NCBI GenBank assembly: GCA_963920525.1
Contig: OY986435.1
Span: 272,172,848-272,236,847, forward strand
DNA length: 64,000 nt
Reading direction: 5' to 3'
From: Dichetophora obliterata
Lineage: Eukaryota > Arthropoda > Insecta > Diptera > Sciomyzidae
In this document: positions 11,832-23,464 of the stretch, in pieces
Layout of the letters: every line of letters starts with the position of its first letter
Position numbering within the stretch: the stretch's first letter is position 1
Notes under the pieces: generated by a model
Seen by the model: the letters and a program-made list of their open reading frames with translations, nothing else
Told to the model about the DNA's origin: nothing
Database searches by the model: none
Position numbers and translations under genes: made by a program

Positions 11832-12281
11832 CAGTGGTTCTCAACTGGTGGGTGCGCCTCTCTAGGGGGCGTGTGCATTTTTCAGGGGGGACTCCAGAAA
11901 TTTTCAACAAATAATCTTCTGATTTCTAACTATAACTACCGTTCGTCAGAAAACTTAAAATATAAGTTAACTCGTGACAAATTTAGTTAACTAAATATTC
12001 AGATTTAAACTAAATTTAGAGATTCATGTGCCAAAGGTAAGTTTTCTCTTATAATTTGTTAGGAGTTTTGGTCAAAATACCGCTTTATTTATCCTCTGGT
12101 TAGTGCAGAGACATTACGCCTTTTAATGCAGCTTTCCTCCTTGAAGGAGTCAAGCTTCTCAGCTTCATTTAATATAAAAACAAAAATAGGTCAAGACTTA
12201 ATGTCGAAGATGATCGTAGATGAACTTACTCAATCTTGTACAAATATAAAAATTGGGCCAATGTCAATATAAATAAATTAG

Positions 12282-12491
12282 TTTAATATGTTGTGGAGGT
12301 TTTTGACCATTACTGTTCAGTTGCAATTTTTAAATGTAAACTAAAAACTCAATTTTTTCCAACGTTTTGTCACTTGTTTTAACATATATTTAATGTTTAG
12401 CAATTTATTTAAACATAAAAACAATTAACAACTAGTTAACATTTAAAAATTGCATTTGAACAGTAATGGTCAAACCTTCACAACATATTAA
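12282..12491. mobile_element. Palindromic MITE inside the hAT element
   Basis: TTAATATGTTGTG, GACCATTACTGTTCA and TGCAATTTTTAAATGT occur in order at the left and inverted at the right, with arms of about 60 bases. Confidence 0.75.
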
Positions 12492-12700
12492 AATAAAATA
12501 TAAAAAACGATTTGCCCAAAAAATTTGTCAACAATCACAATAACCACCACATTTTTATATAAAGTTTTTGAAAACCATTTTTTTTTCATGTTAAATGTTA
12601 TGAATTGTTTTTAAAAAGTTGGCAGAAATATGTTTTTTAAAAACTAATGATCTAATTTATTACTATAATTATATTTTTCATTTATAAATAAAAACTAATT

Positions 12701-12920
12701 CTGCCCTATCATGAATAATTTTTCACGCGGAATCGGAAAAGGTAGTTTTCATTTTTAAAATAAAGCTCAAAAACATTTTGAAAATTTGAAAAGCAAATTT
12801 GTTGATAAACCGTTTATGAACTAATTTGCATTAAATATCTTCAAAATGTTTTGAGCATTATCTTAATAATGAAAACTTCCTTTTCCGATTCCGCATGGAA
12901 AATTATTTATGATAGGGCTG
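12701..12920. mobile_element. MITE of the CAGCCC family, copy 1
   Basis: Ends CTGCCCTATCATGAATAAT and an inverted partner ending GATAGGGCTG, followed inward by CGGAATCGGAAAAGG. Flanked by ATT on both sides. Related copies: 21533-21747 and 38824-39015. Confidence 0.8.
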
Positions 12921-13011
12921 ATTACATAAAACAGGGAAGAGGGGCGTGAGTTTGAAGTGACCATAGAAAGGGTGGCGCTACTAAAAATGGTTGAGAACCA
13001 CTGCGCTAGAG

Positions 13012-13800
13012 GAATAGGTATTTGATTGAGCAGAACTGTAGGATATGTTTCAGTCCGCAAAGTAAATGTAAAGTGCGTATTTATTTGTTCATTGATTCTT
13101 ATTCTCTAGTTTCTCAACCATATAACCAACAAATGTCGAGTGATCAATCGATTGCTAGTTTTTATATCTCCTGTAAATATAAGGTATAATACTGGACCGT
13201 GGGCGCTCCTTGAGGAGCTCCAGCTGATTGGAAAATTGGAAAATTAGATGTTATAAAGTTTTGGCATTTTACTCTAAACTTTCTGTCACTTAAGTAGGAT
13301 TCTAGAATTTAACGGCAATAAACAGGTAACAAAAGTGTTATTGTGTTTATTATGCCAGACCCTATCAAATGCCTGAGCAACATCTAAGTATATGGCAGAA
13401 CAGTATTTTTTGCTTCATAAGCTTTTCATATCTAATTTATAATACGGTGCACTTGCTCTATAGTACTATTTTTTCGAAAGCCGAATTGGTGGCTTGGGAA
13501 AACTATTGTTTTTTCCCGTATGTGACTCTAACCTTGTTAGAAATAACTTTTCAAATAGTTTTTACAAATATAGGAAGCAAACTTATTGGTCTGTAAGAGG
13601 CGTTTTGGGTTGCGTCTTTTCCAGGTTTGGGAATCATAGTTATATGTGAAAATTTCCAAGACATTGAGAAATAGCCAATCCTCAATATTGCGTTAAATAT
13701 ATGTGACTTTCTTCGAGAAAAGGGACCTAGTGTGTGAAAATTAAGTTTTGAGAAAAACGCATTTAAAGTTTCATAACGCATTATCACTGTGAACACACCT
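13012..13800 (-). pseudogene. Jockey-like LINE remnant, reverse transcriptase piece
   Basis: On the minus strand, in shifting frames, it reads MIPKPGKDATQNASYRPISL (about 13650-13570), FGFRKNSTIEQVHR (about 13490-13445), LDVAQAFDRVWHNK with the first catalytic Asp (about 13390-13345), GAPQGAP (about 13225-13200) and TFTLRTETYPTVLLNQIPIP next to the hAT site. The catalytic A-D-D segment is lost. Several stops and frameshifts show a long-dead copy. Confidence 0.87.
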
Positions 13801-14303
13801 TCAGTTGGGAGATGCGATTTGATATGGTAAGTTATGATTGGGTGCCGACTTTGGTTTTCATCTTATTCTACACCCTTTTAGGTACCAGAATCCACTCTTA
13901 AGTCCAAACCCGTTTTTTGACACACTAGGCTCCTTTTATCGAAGAAGGTCACATATGTAATTATATTTTGATAGCAATACTTGAAGGCCCCTTTATCATT
14001 TTTGGAGTAATGCTATCATACACTCATGCTTTCTTAGTATTAAGTTGTGTTTTAAAAATTTCGTTCAACTTTTCTTGTAGATTTCTATTTAACTATTAAA
14101 ACCTACATAATTAACACTCTAGTGCACATCCACAAAGTTCATATTCTCGGTCCTTCTGTGTCAAAATTTTGCATGCTTTCACTGGGTCAGGTTTCTGAAT
14201 AGGTCTTCGAAGCATTTCACAAATTTGCAAAACAATTTCGAAATAACAATGCCAGGAAGAGGCTTTGATAAATGGCTTTTTTATTGAGACCCGGAAATCT
14301 TTC
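13801..14303. other. No gene recognised
   Basis: Moderately AT-rich; no coding or repeat structure stands out. Confidence 0.5.
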
Positions 14304-14317
14304 TGTCGGGATATTTA

Positions 14318-14655
14318 TAAATAATATAAATTGGCCATTTCAGTCCTAGAAAGGACTGTGACCGAGCTTTTATTGATCAATTGTGTTGTGCGTGTTATTA
14401 AATGTTTGAACACAAATGATCGATAACTGGACCTACGAGTTTAATGCTGACTCCGAACGGCTTATGTTCTCAAGAAGCTTTTCATGGCAGTTTTTACTCT
14501 CTGAGGTTTGTGATTGTCTGCAAAGAGGTGACGACCGAACAGAAAAATAAATTCAATCGAAAAAACATTCTGTCTGAGCTGGAATCGAATCCGGGCTATT
14601 GCGGTTCTTTAGCTTAGGGGCCACGCACTTTACCCACTAGGCTACGTCGACACGA
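14318..14655 (-). mobile_element. tRNA-derived SINE, 338 bases, with target duplication
   Basis: The minus strand starts near a tRNA-like head with an A box TAGCCTAGTGGG (14644-14633) and a B box GGATTCGATTCC (14592-14581), the internal promoter parts for RNA polymerase III, then an unrelated body and an AT-rich end. A perfect 14-base duplication TGTCGGGATATTTA flanks it (14304-14317 and 14656-14669). Confidence 0.9.
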
Positions 14656-14829
14656 TGTCGGGATATTTACCAAAAAAGAAAACAAAATATTTACAACTGC
14701 AGGAAGAAAACCACATCTTCCCAAATACAAAGTGGCTTTAAAGAAATGCTACAAAAAATAATGGTATGAATTGCAATTTTGCGCATAAGCTTTTATTATT
14801 CACCATTTATTTCAAATTTGTCAACACAG

Positions 14830-15168
14830 TACAAAAACCACGCCTACCTCCAATACAAACTAACTCGTATATGCAAACGGTTAAATCTCTAAAAATTCCA
14901 AAAGATTTTATTTAAGTATATTAAAATTCACTTTGAGCTTAAAATTTAATAAGATCGTATAAGAACTCGGCCAATCTTCCATACAAAGTGACGTCATCAA
15001 AGTAGCATAACTGTTTTAAATTCCACAAAACTGTGTGTATTAACAGCATATTTAACACATAATCTTCCATATATAAAACGTGTTCTGCATTTGAGTTTTG
15101 GCAAAATTGGATGAACACCACGCCCATTCTCTATACGAAGTGACGTCATCAAACTTTCAAAACATGCA
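14830..15168. repeat. Loose repeat with CCATACAAAGTGACGTCATC words
   Basis: Related segments at 14838, 14979 and 15120, about 140 bases apart, each with CACGCC or CGGCC before a TCCATACAAAGTGACGTCATC-like word. Similar in style to the Helentron-associated arrays, but no end was found. Confidence 0.45.
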
Positions 15169-15345
15169 TAAGGGGTCGTCCATAAACTACGTTACCAATT
15201 TAGGGGGGGGGAGGGGTTTTAAAATGCACTACGATAAGTAACGGTAGAGGGGGGAGGTGTTTAGATATTGTAACGTTAACAAAAATTAAAAAAATCAACG
15301 AAAAACCTCTAATTAATAACACAATCATTTCAAAAATTTTTAACC

Positions 15346-15585
15346 TTACATGTTTATGTTTGATCGTCTAAATTTATGGTTAACTTTTGTTTCAACGATT
15401 TCTTCCACCACCTTTTCCCTCGACACAGGAACCTTTTGGTATTCCTTCACCATCTCAGCACACGTCTGAAAAATTTGGGTCTTTGCTTTTGCGACAGGCT
15501 TTGACGTTAAGGCCTGAATCTTCTTGATCAAAGGAGATACCGTATGACATGTACTGTCCTTCTCAGAAAGAAGAAATCTGTTCAA
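15346..15585 (-). CDS. Unidentified ORF in the 998-base inverted-repeat element
   Basis: 79 codons beginning at a TTG that follows a stop upstream. The predicted peptide is charged (QIFQTCAEMVKEY, REKVVEEIVETKVNHKFRR) and could form helices. Not recognised. It may be a fragment of a spliced gene carried by the element. Confidence 0.35.
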   Translation of the reverse strand: MNRFLLSEKDSTCHTVSPLIKKIQALTSKPVAKAKTQIFQTCAEMVKEYQKVPVSREKVVEEIVETKVNHKFRRSNINM

Positions 15586-15708
15586 GGTCGTGTCCTACCT
15601 GCGGCTCATATTTCATTTTTATAACTTCTGTGAATTGCCATAAGTTTGTATTATATCGTTTACAATAAATCGGAATAAAAAATACTATTTAAATAAATCA
15701 ATTTTCAG

Positions 15709-15961
15709 AAAGCATTTATACAAAAACACAGAACTTGGTACAGCTTGGGTGCAGCCTTTAAGGGTACTCTGTCAAAGACCAGGTGAATTTCTTTGCGTTA
15801 GGAATGAGGATTCACCTGAATGGGTCGACATAGAATCCGATGAAAAATTCTATTTTGAAGAATCCGCAACAAAGCTACTAGCTTCTTCTATCCCAGGGAT
15901 TGAGAGCATCGAATCTTGGATCGCAGATGGAATAGCTTTTACAGATGATATTAATTATTGA
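15709..15961 (+). CDS. Unidentified ORF after a good splice acceptor, in the 998-base element
   Basis: A pyrimidine-rich stretch ending TTTTCAG at 15708 is followed by an open frame of about 83 codons to a TGA. It reads KHLYKNTELGTAWVQ, then PLRVLCQRPGEFLCV, SPEWVDIES and a C-terminus rich in Asp/Glu. There is no Met near the start, so it is probably the last exon of a gene. Composition looks like real protein, but no family was recognised. It could be the accessory gene of the transposon or a captured host exon. Confidence 0.45.
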
Positions 15962-16172
15962 TTTTTTTCCAATTGTTCCTTTAATATATCTAGTCATACT
16001 AGTCACTAATACTAGTGAAAATTGTCAGAGCTAGTCAAAATATATAATCATTCGAATATGTTACGTTACTTTATGGGGGGAGGGATTTTGAAAAGCACTA
16101 TGAAAAGTAACGCAGGGGGAGGGGGGTAAAAAAACCGGAAAATCAGTAACGTAGTTTATGGACGACCCCTAA

Positions 16173-17264
16173 CTTAGAATACACTGTTGGGTTTTTTAAC
16201 TTTGACCCAGTCGAAGATAATTTCTTGCTAGCTGTCGTATGTTGTTATGTTGTCCTGCTGCTTTTGTTTTTGTTGTTATTGATATATATGTAAAATTTAT
16301 ATTTCAGTTGCTTTTATTTTTGTCGTTTGTTATTGTTTTTGATAGTCTTCAGCAAGATCAATAAAATAAATAATACAGATGAATGAAGCTAAAAAAATAG
16401 TATTACTACGAGTACTACCCCAGTTGGCATTTGCAAAGACTGCGCATTATCGTAGTGCTGTAAAAACTCCATTTAGTTTTAAATATAATAAATTCGAAAT
16501 ATTTATAATGTTATTATTATATTGATTCCATATTAAAAAAATATTTTGTTTTTATAAAATTTAAATTTTAAATATGTATATAAATTTTTTACTACGGGAA
16601 AAATAATACATTTATAAATTTCCTTAATATTTATTTCCATTTATTAAACAAACAATTTAATTAGATTTAATATTTATTTTTGGCGCAAATTTTTTCTTTA
16701 TTTAAGTCATTAGTTATTCTGTTCTTTGGTCATTTCACTTGGGTAATTTTTTGTTTTTGTTCTTAGATCTTTCTTTGTGCGTTATTTTCTATTGCCTTTA
16801 AAATGTGTTGGTCTAAATTTCTTATAAAACATAAATGGAAAATTGTGTCATCAATCTTTGTTATCATCCAGTTTGAATGTTTATCCTTGTTTATGTTTTT
16901 CATATAAAAAAAAAACAATAAGTTTTCATGTTAAAACAAAATTGAAATAATAAATTGCAAAACTCAATAGCTACGCGTTAAAACATATAAAATCCATTAA
17001 ATCCATGCATACTCTACTTTCGCACAAAATTGCTGCTCATTTCACACTTGAACCACAACAATTAATGTAACCTCATCGATATAAATTCTCTCTGCATGAA
17101 AAGGTTTTTATTCAAACTTTTTTGTATTCTTGTGTTATATTCAATTATGCTCGCATTTGAATCTTGTCACTAGCAGAGCCACCAGCTTAGCTTTATCTTA
17201 ATGTAAAATCGCATTAAATTATTGACAAAATCCAACCATTCCAAATAGCACTTTGCAGCGCAGA
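16173..17264. other. AT-rich DNA, nothing recognised
   Basis: No supported gene or repeat. Confidence 0.55.
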
Positions 17265-17450
17265 CACAAACACACACACACACATTATCACACTAATATA
17301 TTCAAGCTGCTGGCAATGTGTACGATCTTAAATTTACGAAACGCCATTTCATTCACTCGATGGATTTTATAAGAATTGAGCATTCCATAAGGATTCAGCG
17401 AATCCCAAAAATTTGTGCGAGTCCACAGTAATATAAATTCACTCGCGCAT

Positions 17451-17483
<33 letters not shown>

Positions 17484-17486
17484 GAT
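17265..17486. repeat. Two CA/AC microsatellites
   Basis: (AC)n at about 17266-17284 and about 17452-17482, the second partly ACTCAC. Confidence 0.9.
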
Positions 17487-18560
17487 GCACAAAAAAAACA
17501 ACAGTAAAACACTTTAGAGTGTCGTGTAGTTGGTGGCTTATTTTGCTTGGTTGATGGTTTGGAGAAGCACAAAGTAAAAGGCTCCTGTAAAAATAACAAA
17601 AAGCTCCGACTACCGCTTTGCAAATGTCGTTTATACATATATATCAACTGTCTGCTGAGGACGACATCAACGACGTTTGTTATGTTGGGCCTGTGACACA
17701 CTTAAGAATGCTTTTATCGCACTTACAAACACATTCCAAGCCAGCAAGACTCCACCAGCAAAAACCCACCACAAAACTCACCATCATCACATGCACAACA
17801 CAACCAAAAACAAAAACAACACACCACCACAGTTACCCGCATGCCGACTGTAGTGTGACCTGAATTACAACTTGGCTTATTGGAAAAAATTAAATATGCT
17901 GAGCTAAATGAGCGGTATACGATTATGAGTCCTCGAGGGCCGATTACATCGTAGTTACGAAGAAATTCCTGTCTATGCTCGTGTGACAATGAAAAATTAT
18001 CCAGTTTCCTGTAAATATATAGTGTTTGAAAATGTGTCCAACAACAACACAGAGCGGCGGCAGAATAAATTACATTAATGCATTGGTATACGATGTTATT
18101 TAAAGGACGAAGATCTCTCTGCGTATAGTAGTGAGATAGGACGATTGTTAATTTTTGTTTGCTTATTTGCTTGCTTTTTTCCACACGTTTTCCAATACAC
18201 AGCACGTGAAAATGCAAGCAACAGGTGTTTATGACTTTGTTTATGCTTTATAATCTGAAATTTCCATTTAACCTAAATAAATGCAAAAGATCTCAGGTTT
18301 TGTTCGGCAAATTCATTTATTCAGATAAGTTGAAGAGTATCGCGAATAATTTCTCAAAAACCGAATGACTTGTAAAATATTTTTTAAATGTTTGTCAAAT
18401 ATATTGGATATATGTGAACAAATTTTTATACATAAATGACCACACTAAGATTACATTAAAATTTTATACTGGCAACGTTTTGGAATAAAGTTTTATTGAA
18501 AATTTGTAATTTAATTTAATGCTGAGTTCGTAATAATATATTCGCTACAAATATTTTTGT
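17487..18560. other. Unique DNA, GC-richer around 17520-18230, no supported gene
   Basis: A 164-codon minus-strand ORF (17723-18217) is Cys-rich and of low complexity, and shows no family pattern, so it is not called a gene. The segment is not repeated in the window and could hold untranslated or regulatory sequence. Confidence 0.4.
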
Positions 18561-18797
18561 TTTGTTATAGACTCTTTGTTACATTATGTGATGTCATTGG
18601 GTAACAGTTTTGACATCATTAAAAAAAGGAAGATGTCAAAAATCAAAAACCAAAATAAAATGGTGCCCAATACCGCCCCCTTCCAATTTTGTCGTCCCTT
18701 ATGTGTGACTAGTTTCATGAAAAACCATTACATATATTCTTTTGCTCGAAGGATCGTCTTGTTTGTTCGTACTAACTAGAAAAAAAGCTATATGATA

Positions 18798-19174
18798 GTC
18801 TCTGCGCAAAATGGCCCCAAAGCGAAAAATAAAAAAATGCCTCAAACTAAAATGTAAAATGACCCCAAATGTTAATAATAAAAGGCTCGCAGGGAAAAAA
18901 TTTTTTGAAAAAGTCGCCCTTTTTGGCAAAATGATTTGCTTTTTACGAAGTGTTAATTTTAATATTAAATAGCTCACAATTAAAATCATGTAAAAATTCA
19001 AAAAATAGATCACAATTAATCATCAAATTTAACTCCACTTTGTGTTATTTCGGATTTTAAAAATAGTTCAACACCAAAAAAGAAAATATGGCCCCAATTT
19101 TTCGTTTTGTTGTGTTCCATATACAACTTGGGGCCTTTTTCATTTTTCGTTTTGGGGCCATTTTGCGCAGAGCC
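18798..19174. mobile_element. MITE of 377 bases with GGGGCCATTTTG-type ends
   Basis: TCTGCGCAAAATGGCCCC at the left and inverted at the right, with ATATGATA on both sides (18790-18797 and 19175-19182), an 8-base duplication. Further GGCCCCAA/TTGGGGCC words lie inside. Confidence 0.85.
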
Positions 19175-19342
19175 ATATGATATAATGAATGAGTGTAAAG
19201 ACAATTCTTAAGAAACTAGATAACCTTCAGAGATATTTGCTCAATTAACATCTTACACGGAAGAAAAACTTAAAGATTTTAAGCTTAAAGTTACAAATTT
19301 AAAGTATTTGATTTAGTTGAACTTTATTTTTATTGATAACTA

Positions 19343-19400
19343 GCGGATGTTACCCAGTGTTTCTCGGGATTGTATTTAAGTTATGTTTGGCATTATTCAA
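19343..19400 (-). repeat. Helentron-like 3' end
   Basis: The minus strand ends CACTGGGTAACATCCGCTAGT, the same kind of end as 21827. The body beyond is too diverged to outline. Confidence 0.4.
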
Positions 19401-20110
19401 TAGGTTTCCATATTTTTTAAAATAATTTGGAATGGACTTATTAAATGAACCGAAAACAGTGTTACATAGTTTTTTAAAAATAAAAAAAATTAGTAAAAAA
19501 TGCTTTTAATCAGAAATATAACGGCATACGAAATTAAAAAAGGAACAATTTAAAACAAAAAGCAGTTGCAGGAACGTTTAATTTATCGATGGGATTTTAA
19601 TTTTTTTAATTTTTTAGAACACTTTTTAAAGATATTCTTTAGCTTGGCACATCAGAAGTTACAGTTATATGACACACAATTTTAATTTCGTCGCTTCAGT
19701 GGTTCTTGACTTAAAGCAGGACAAAAAACTGACGGATAAACCAAAATTTAATAAATGTCGGTTTGGCTTAGTGGCATGCTAAATCGAATAAGAAAAACTG
19801 AAAATGTGTTTTTATCTCAGAATAAAAGACAGACACTTCAATTTCCTTTATATATACACTGATAAAAAAAGAGGTCTTTAAAATTAAACAAAAAATTTTA
19901 AACTAGAAATTAAACGCTTTTACGTTTCTACAAAACAAAATTTAAAACAAGCGTGTTTAATTTTCAACTATAAACTCATTTCTGTTTTTTGTATAATTTT
20001 CTCTTATTATTTCCTTCCAATAACAAAAAATACGTCGCTATCAGAGATTGAATTAAAAAACAATGTCAAACTGTACAAACTGAAATTTTAACATGAATTG
20101 CAAAGGTAAA
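19401..20110. other. AT-rich DNA, nothing recognised
   Basis: No supported feature. Confidence 0.5.
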
Positions 20111-20111
20111 A

Positions 20112-21260
20112 CTAGGGATGTGCAAGTCGAAGTCGAAATAAGTCGAAAGTCGACTTTTGCTTACTAATTTTCGACTTTTGGCAATCGACTTTCTGATATT
20201 GAAAAAAGTCGAAAGTCGACTTTTACTTTCGACTTTTACTTTCAACTTTTTTTTATTCTATGTGTAATCTGAGAACTGTCTTCTCTAAACTAATAAACGA
20301 AATAGCTGCTTAACAACAAATATAGCTGCGTTGGCAACTCTTGATTCGATAAATGTAAAATAGTGGTCGGCAAAATTAAAAAAAAAAACTGTAAGTGGAA
20401 GTAAGTGAAAGCAATTGCGTATCATCTGATTACGTTTCACGCGTAACAAAATGTTTTAATGAAATTGTTTGAAAAACAGGCGACTATTTGAAAAGCAGGT
20501 GACAATTTTTATAAAAATTTTTTATTTTTTAGCTTCAAATTTTGTTTTGAAAAAAAAACATTACAACAAGCACATAGAAATATCAAGAATACTGGGTAAC
20601 AATTGTTAGTTTGCCAGAATAGGGCTGCTAATACAAATTTGTATTCACAATATTTAAACTACGCTCAAATGGATTAATTTTTTATAATAGAAAACAGAGG
20701 AATGTTCTGCTTTAAGTCAATTTGGCAAAAATTTAAAACGAGTGCTTGCAGTTGAAATCGCAAAAAATTTACAATATTGAATTGGTAAAACCATACGCTT
20801 CTATTTAGGTGATATATTGAATGCCGAGATGAGACAAGCAAGAATTTCAAATAAAGAAGTTGTGATAGCGGCATCAATATCTAATAATCAAGAATCCGAC
20901 AATAGTGACATATTATGTTTTTTGGATGAGGTGGTTAAAACAAACATGGACTCTACAACTGATGAAATTGATGGAACGCCTACTCAACTGCTCCTTTATC
21001 TGGCTCGCCCAGCTGTTGATAAAAAATTTAATAAAAATCTGCTTGTCTGGAAATGCTTGAAAACCGAATTTTCTTTTGTTTGAGCCGTTGCAAACAATCT
21101 TTATCAATTGTTGAAACTTCGGTGCTATCCGAAGGGTTATTTTCTAATGCTGGTCTCATAGCGAACCAATTGCAAAGCAGTCTTTCGCCAGAACATCTTA
21201 ACATGTTGGTTTTTCTACGTTCAGTTGGTGAAGACAAGTGGTTCCTTAAATTGTGCATTT
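20112..21260 (+). mobile_element. Remnant of a BED-type hAT transposon
   Basis: The left end CTAGGGATGTGCAAGTCGA is followed by a minisatellite of AAGTCGAAAGTCGACTTTT words (20128-20250). The element's interior keeps a piece of transposase (20817-21250). The right terminus was not found. Confidence 0.65.
20817..21250 (+). pseudogene. hAT transposase C-terminal fragment
   Basis: Frame 1 (20817-21083) reads DEVVKTNMDSTTDEIDGTP and LLLYLARPAVDKKFNKN. Frame 2 (from about 21053) reads ENRIFFCLSRCKQSLS, then VETSVLSEGLFSNAGLIANQ and SSLSPEHLNMLVFLRS. The last two match the hAT dimerisation domain pattern (TSVPSERxFSxAG...LSPEHLNMLxFL) of BED zinc-finger type transposases. One frameshift near 21060 and loss of the N-terminal part make it a pseudogene. 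Confidence 0.85.
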
Positions 21261-21280
21261 ACTTGTGCACAAATATATCG

Positions 21281-21525
21281 AGCCCTAACCACCGAATAAA
21301 CGTAAGCGCCACTTTTTCGAAATTAATTTTTAAATGGCAAACGATAGTACGACAACAAAGTCATCAACTCCAAAAATTTCACATCTCTACTTTAAACTGT
21401 TCTAAAGTTATATCTAATACGAAAATTAAATTAACATGTACCGCTTATGCAAAAAAAAAACGAGGAAAATGCTACTCTTGTAAAATTCGGTTTATAACGC
21501 TTACGTTAATTCGGCGGTTAGGGCT
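21281..21525. mobile_element. MITE with AGCCCTAACC ends
   Basis: AGCCCTAACCACCGAATAAA at the left and its inverted partner (TCGGCGGTTAGGGCT) at the right; the TIRs are about 30 bases and include CGTAAGCG. No clear target duplication. Confidence 0.75.
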
Positions 21526-21532
21526 TGATATT

Positions 21533-21747
21533 CAGCCCAATTATGAATAATTTTTCCTGGGGAATCGAAAAAGAGAGTTTTCATTTTTAAGATAGCAGGT
21601 TAGAGACATCAAATTTGTTACTTTCATAAATATGGACGCTTGATGAAGAAATTTGTATTAAAAATTTCTAAAATGTTTTAAACTTTATCTTGAAAATTAA
21701 CTCTACCTTTTTCGATTACCTGGAAAAAATTATTCATAAGAAGTCTG
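21533..21747. mobile_element. MITE of the CAGCCC family, copy 2
   Basis: Ends CAGCCCAATTATGAATAAT and inverted ATTATTCATAAGAAGTCTG, then GAATCGAAAAAG and GAGTTTTCATTTTTAAGATA, flanked by ATT on both sides. Confidence 0.75.
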
Positions 21748-21826
21748 ATTATCTATACAAAAAATAAATAAAACTGACATTTGTCATATATGTTTATAAT
21801 ATATATATATATGTATACTAGCAACT

Positions 21827-23015
21827 ACCCGCTGCTTCGCCTGCGATAAAAATATTAAGTACCATTAAAAAATTTTAAATATTAAAATTAAAGTGTTTAG
21901 TTCTATTAAATCAAATGCAAAATATAAAAATTTTTGTGTTTGTTTTGTTTAATTATGAAAAAAATGGTATAAATATTAAAAAAAATACTTTATTATAGAG
22001 TCATAAAAAAAATTTGGTTAAAAAAATTTGTAATCAAAAATTTAATTTTTTTTTAACATAGACCCTGAACATAATTATATTCTTCTTAAATTTAAAAAAA
22101 ACAACCGTTATAATGACATTAAACTTTTGGCGATATCTCAAAAACTATAGACTTTCTCAGTAGAATACATTTTTGTATGAAAAGTCGTGGATTAATAAAA
22201 ATAACGGTAAATGAGAGCTTTTTCGGAAATATTTTGTACAAATATTAGGTATATTTAAAAAAATATCCCGTTGTTATGACATCAAAACTATTGAGATATT
22301 TTAAAAACTATAGATTTTCTCAGTATAACGCATTTTCTTAAGCCTCACAATAAGAAAAAAACCATTGGAATTTCAAGTTTTGACTTGATTCCAAGTCAAG
22401 AATTTTCTTTGTCAGAAAGTTCAATTAAGTAAATTCGGAAAATGAGAAAAGGTTTACCGTTACCTCACCAATGCAATGTTTTATATTATTTGCAATAGAC
22501 CTCTTAAATATCCAATTTGTACTCAAAAATAGGCCAATAGTTGTTTTTGTTGTACATTTTTTTTTAATTTAAATTTTTTAATATTTATTTTCCCTACCTT
22601 TTCATAAAACATCATTTATCTGCAAAAATTGCTTCATTTTGACACATAAACTGTTTGTATCATTAAAAATCATGAGCCACCTATCCCCCCTATGATTTTT
22701 TGATAAAAATTAATTTGCTTAAAATCTTGTTGTTATAATTTTCAAAATGTTGTAAAGCTTAAAATCTAACGAAAGCAACCATACAACATAGATTACAAAA
22801 TTCTAGTCTCATACGACCAAAATCGCCTGAAATATAGCATTTTTTGCAAAAAGTGGGCATGAAGAGAAGGCGTGGAAAATCAAAGAATAGAATATTACGA
22901 TTATGTTGAAATAACGTATTGTTTGATACCTATATCGTGTTAATCGGTTCAGTAGTTCTTGCGTGATTGTCAAACATCCGTTCAGTATCACAACGCTTTT
23001 ATATATTCGTAAAGA
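21827..23015 (-). mobile_element. Helentron-like non-autonomous element
   Basis: Read on the minus strand it starts near ATATAAAAGCGTTGTGATAC (about 22998), passes through TTTGACAATCACGCAAGAAC and GCTATATTTCAGGCGATTTT, and ends GCGGGTAGTTGCTAGT at 21827. The same start and interior are at 35478-35850 on the plus strand. The ending CTAG before T and lack of terminal inverted repeats fit Helitron/Helentron. No helicase gene. Confidence 0.6.
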
Positions 23016-23450
23016 TAGACCAACACAATCTCAAGTGTTGCTGGCTGGCAAGGCTGCAAAACATAATTTATGCTTATAACTCAACTCTGGCAACTCCCCT
23101 CAAATCATTTGCAAAGAAAATTAATCAACACTGTATGACAGCAAGTATCTCACTGAAAGCAACTATACAACATGGCTGCCGTGTTATATTAAGACAAGCT
23201 CTCGCGACAAAGAGAGAAAAGCTTTGTTTGCTGTTGTATTGTGCTGCTGGTTGAATGTAGGCATGAAATAAAATGCGTGATTTTGTCATAATTAAAAAAT
23301 AATTGTTTCAAAAACCTTGGTAAGCTATGACAATCTATATTGTCATAGGAATCGAATAAAAAAAGAATTATCAAAATCGGTTCAGCGGTTATCGAGCTTA
23401 TTTTGGATGAAATTTCATGAGTCTCCTTTTATATAATAGTATAGATAATA
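23016..23450 (-). mobile_element. Helentron-like 5' fragment
   Basis: The minus strand begins TCTATACTATTATATAAAAG and contains GGCAACTCCCCTCAAA-type sequence in inverted form; it matches 34971-35440 on the plus strand. Confidence 0.6.
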
Positions 23451-23464
23451 TATAAATATATGTG

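Larger units (their letters stand above)
11832..13003. mobile_element. hAT non-autonomous element inside the LINE remnant
   Basis: Termini CAGTGGTTCTCAAC and GTTGAGAACCACTG are classic hAT ends, flanked by a perfect 8-base duplication CGCTAGAG (11824-11831 and 13004-13011). It has no transposase and contains two smaller palindromic elements (12282-12491 and 12701-12920). Confidence 0.95.
15172..16169. mobile_element. Inverted-repeat transposon of 998 bases, TAA target duplication
   Basis: Ends GGGGTCGTCCATAAACTACG and exact inverted partner, followed inward by G-rich stretches and AAAGCACTA/AAATGCACTA words in inverted orientation. TAA flanks both ends (15169-15171 and 16170-16172), which fits the 3-base TWA duplications of PIF/Harbinger elements, but the superfamily is an inference. 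It contains two short ORFs of unknown origin. Confidence 0.85.

Noticed and set aside
17265..17486. A CRISPR-like or regulatory repeat array
   Set aside because: These are plain CA microsatellites in eukaryotic DNA.
17723..18217. A 164-codon minus-strand ORF as a gene
   Set aside because: The peptide is Cys/Val/Phe-rich from reverse reading of CAA/CACCA-type repeats, with no family pattern and no supporting signals.
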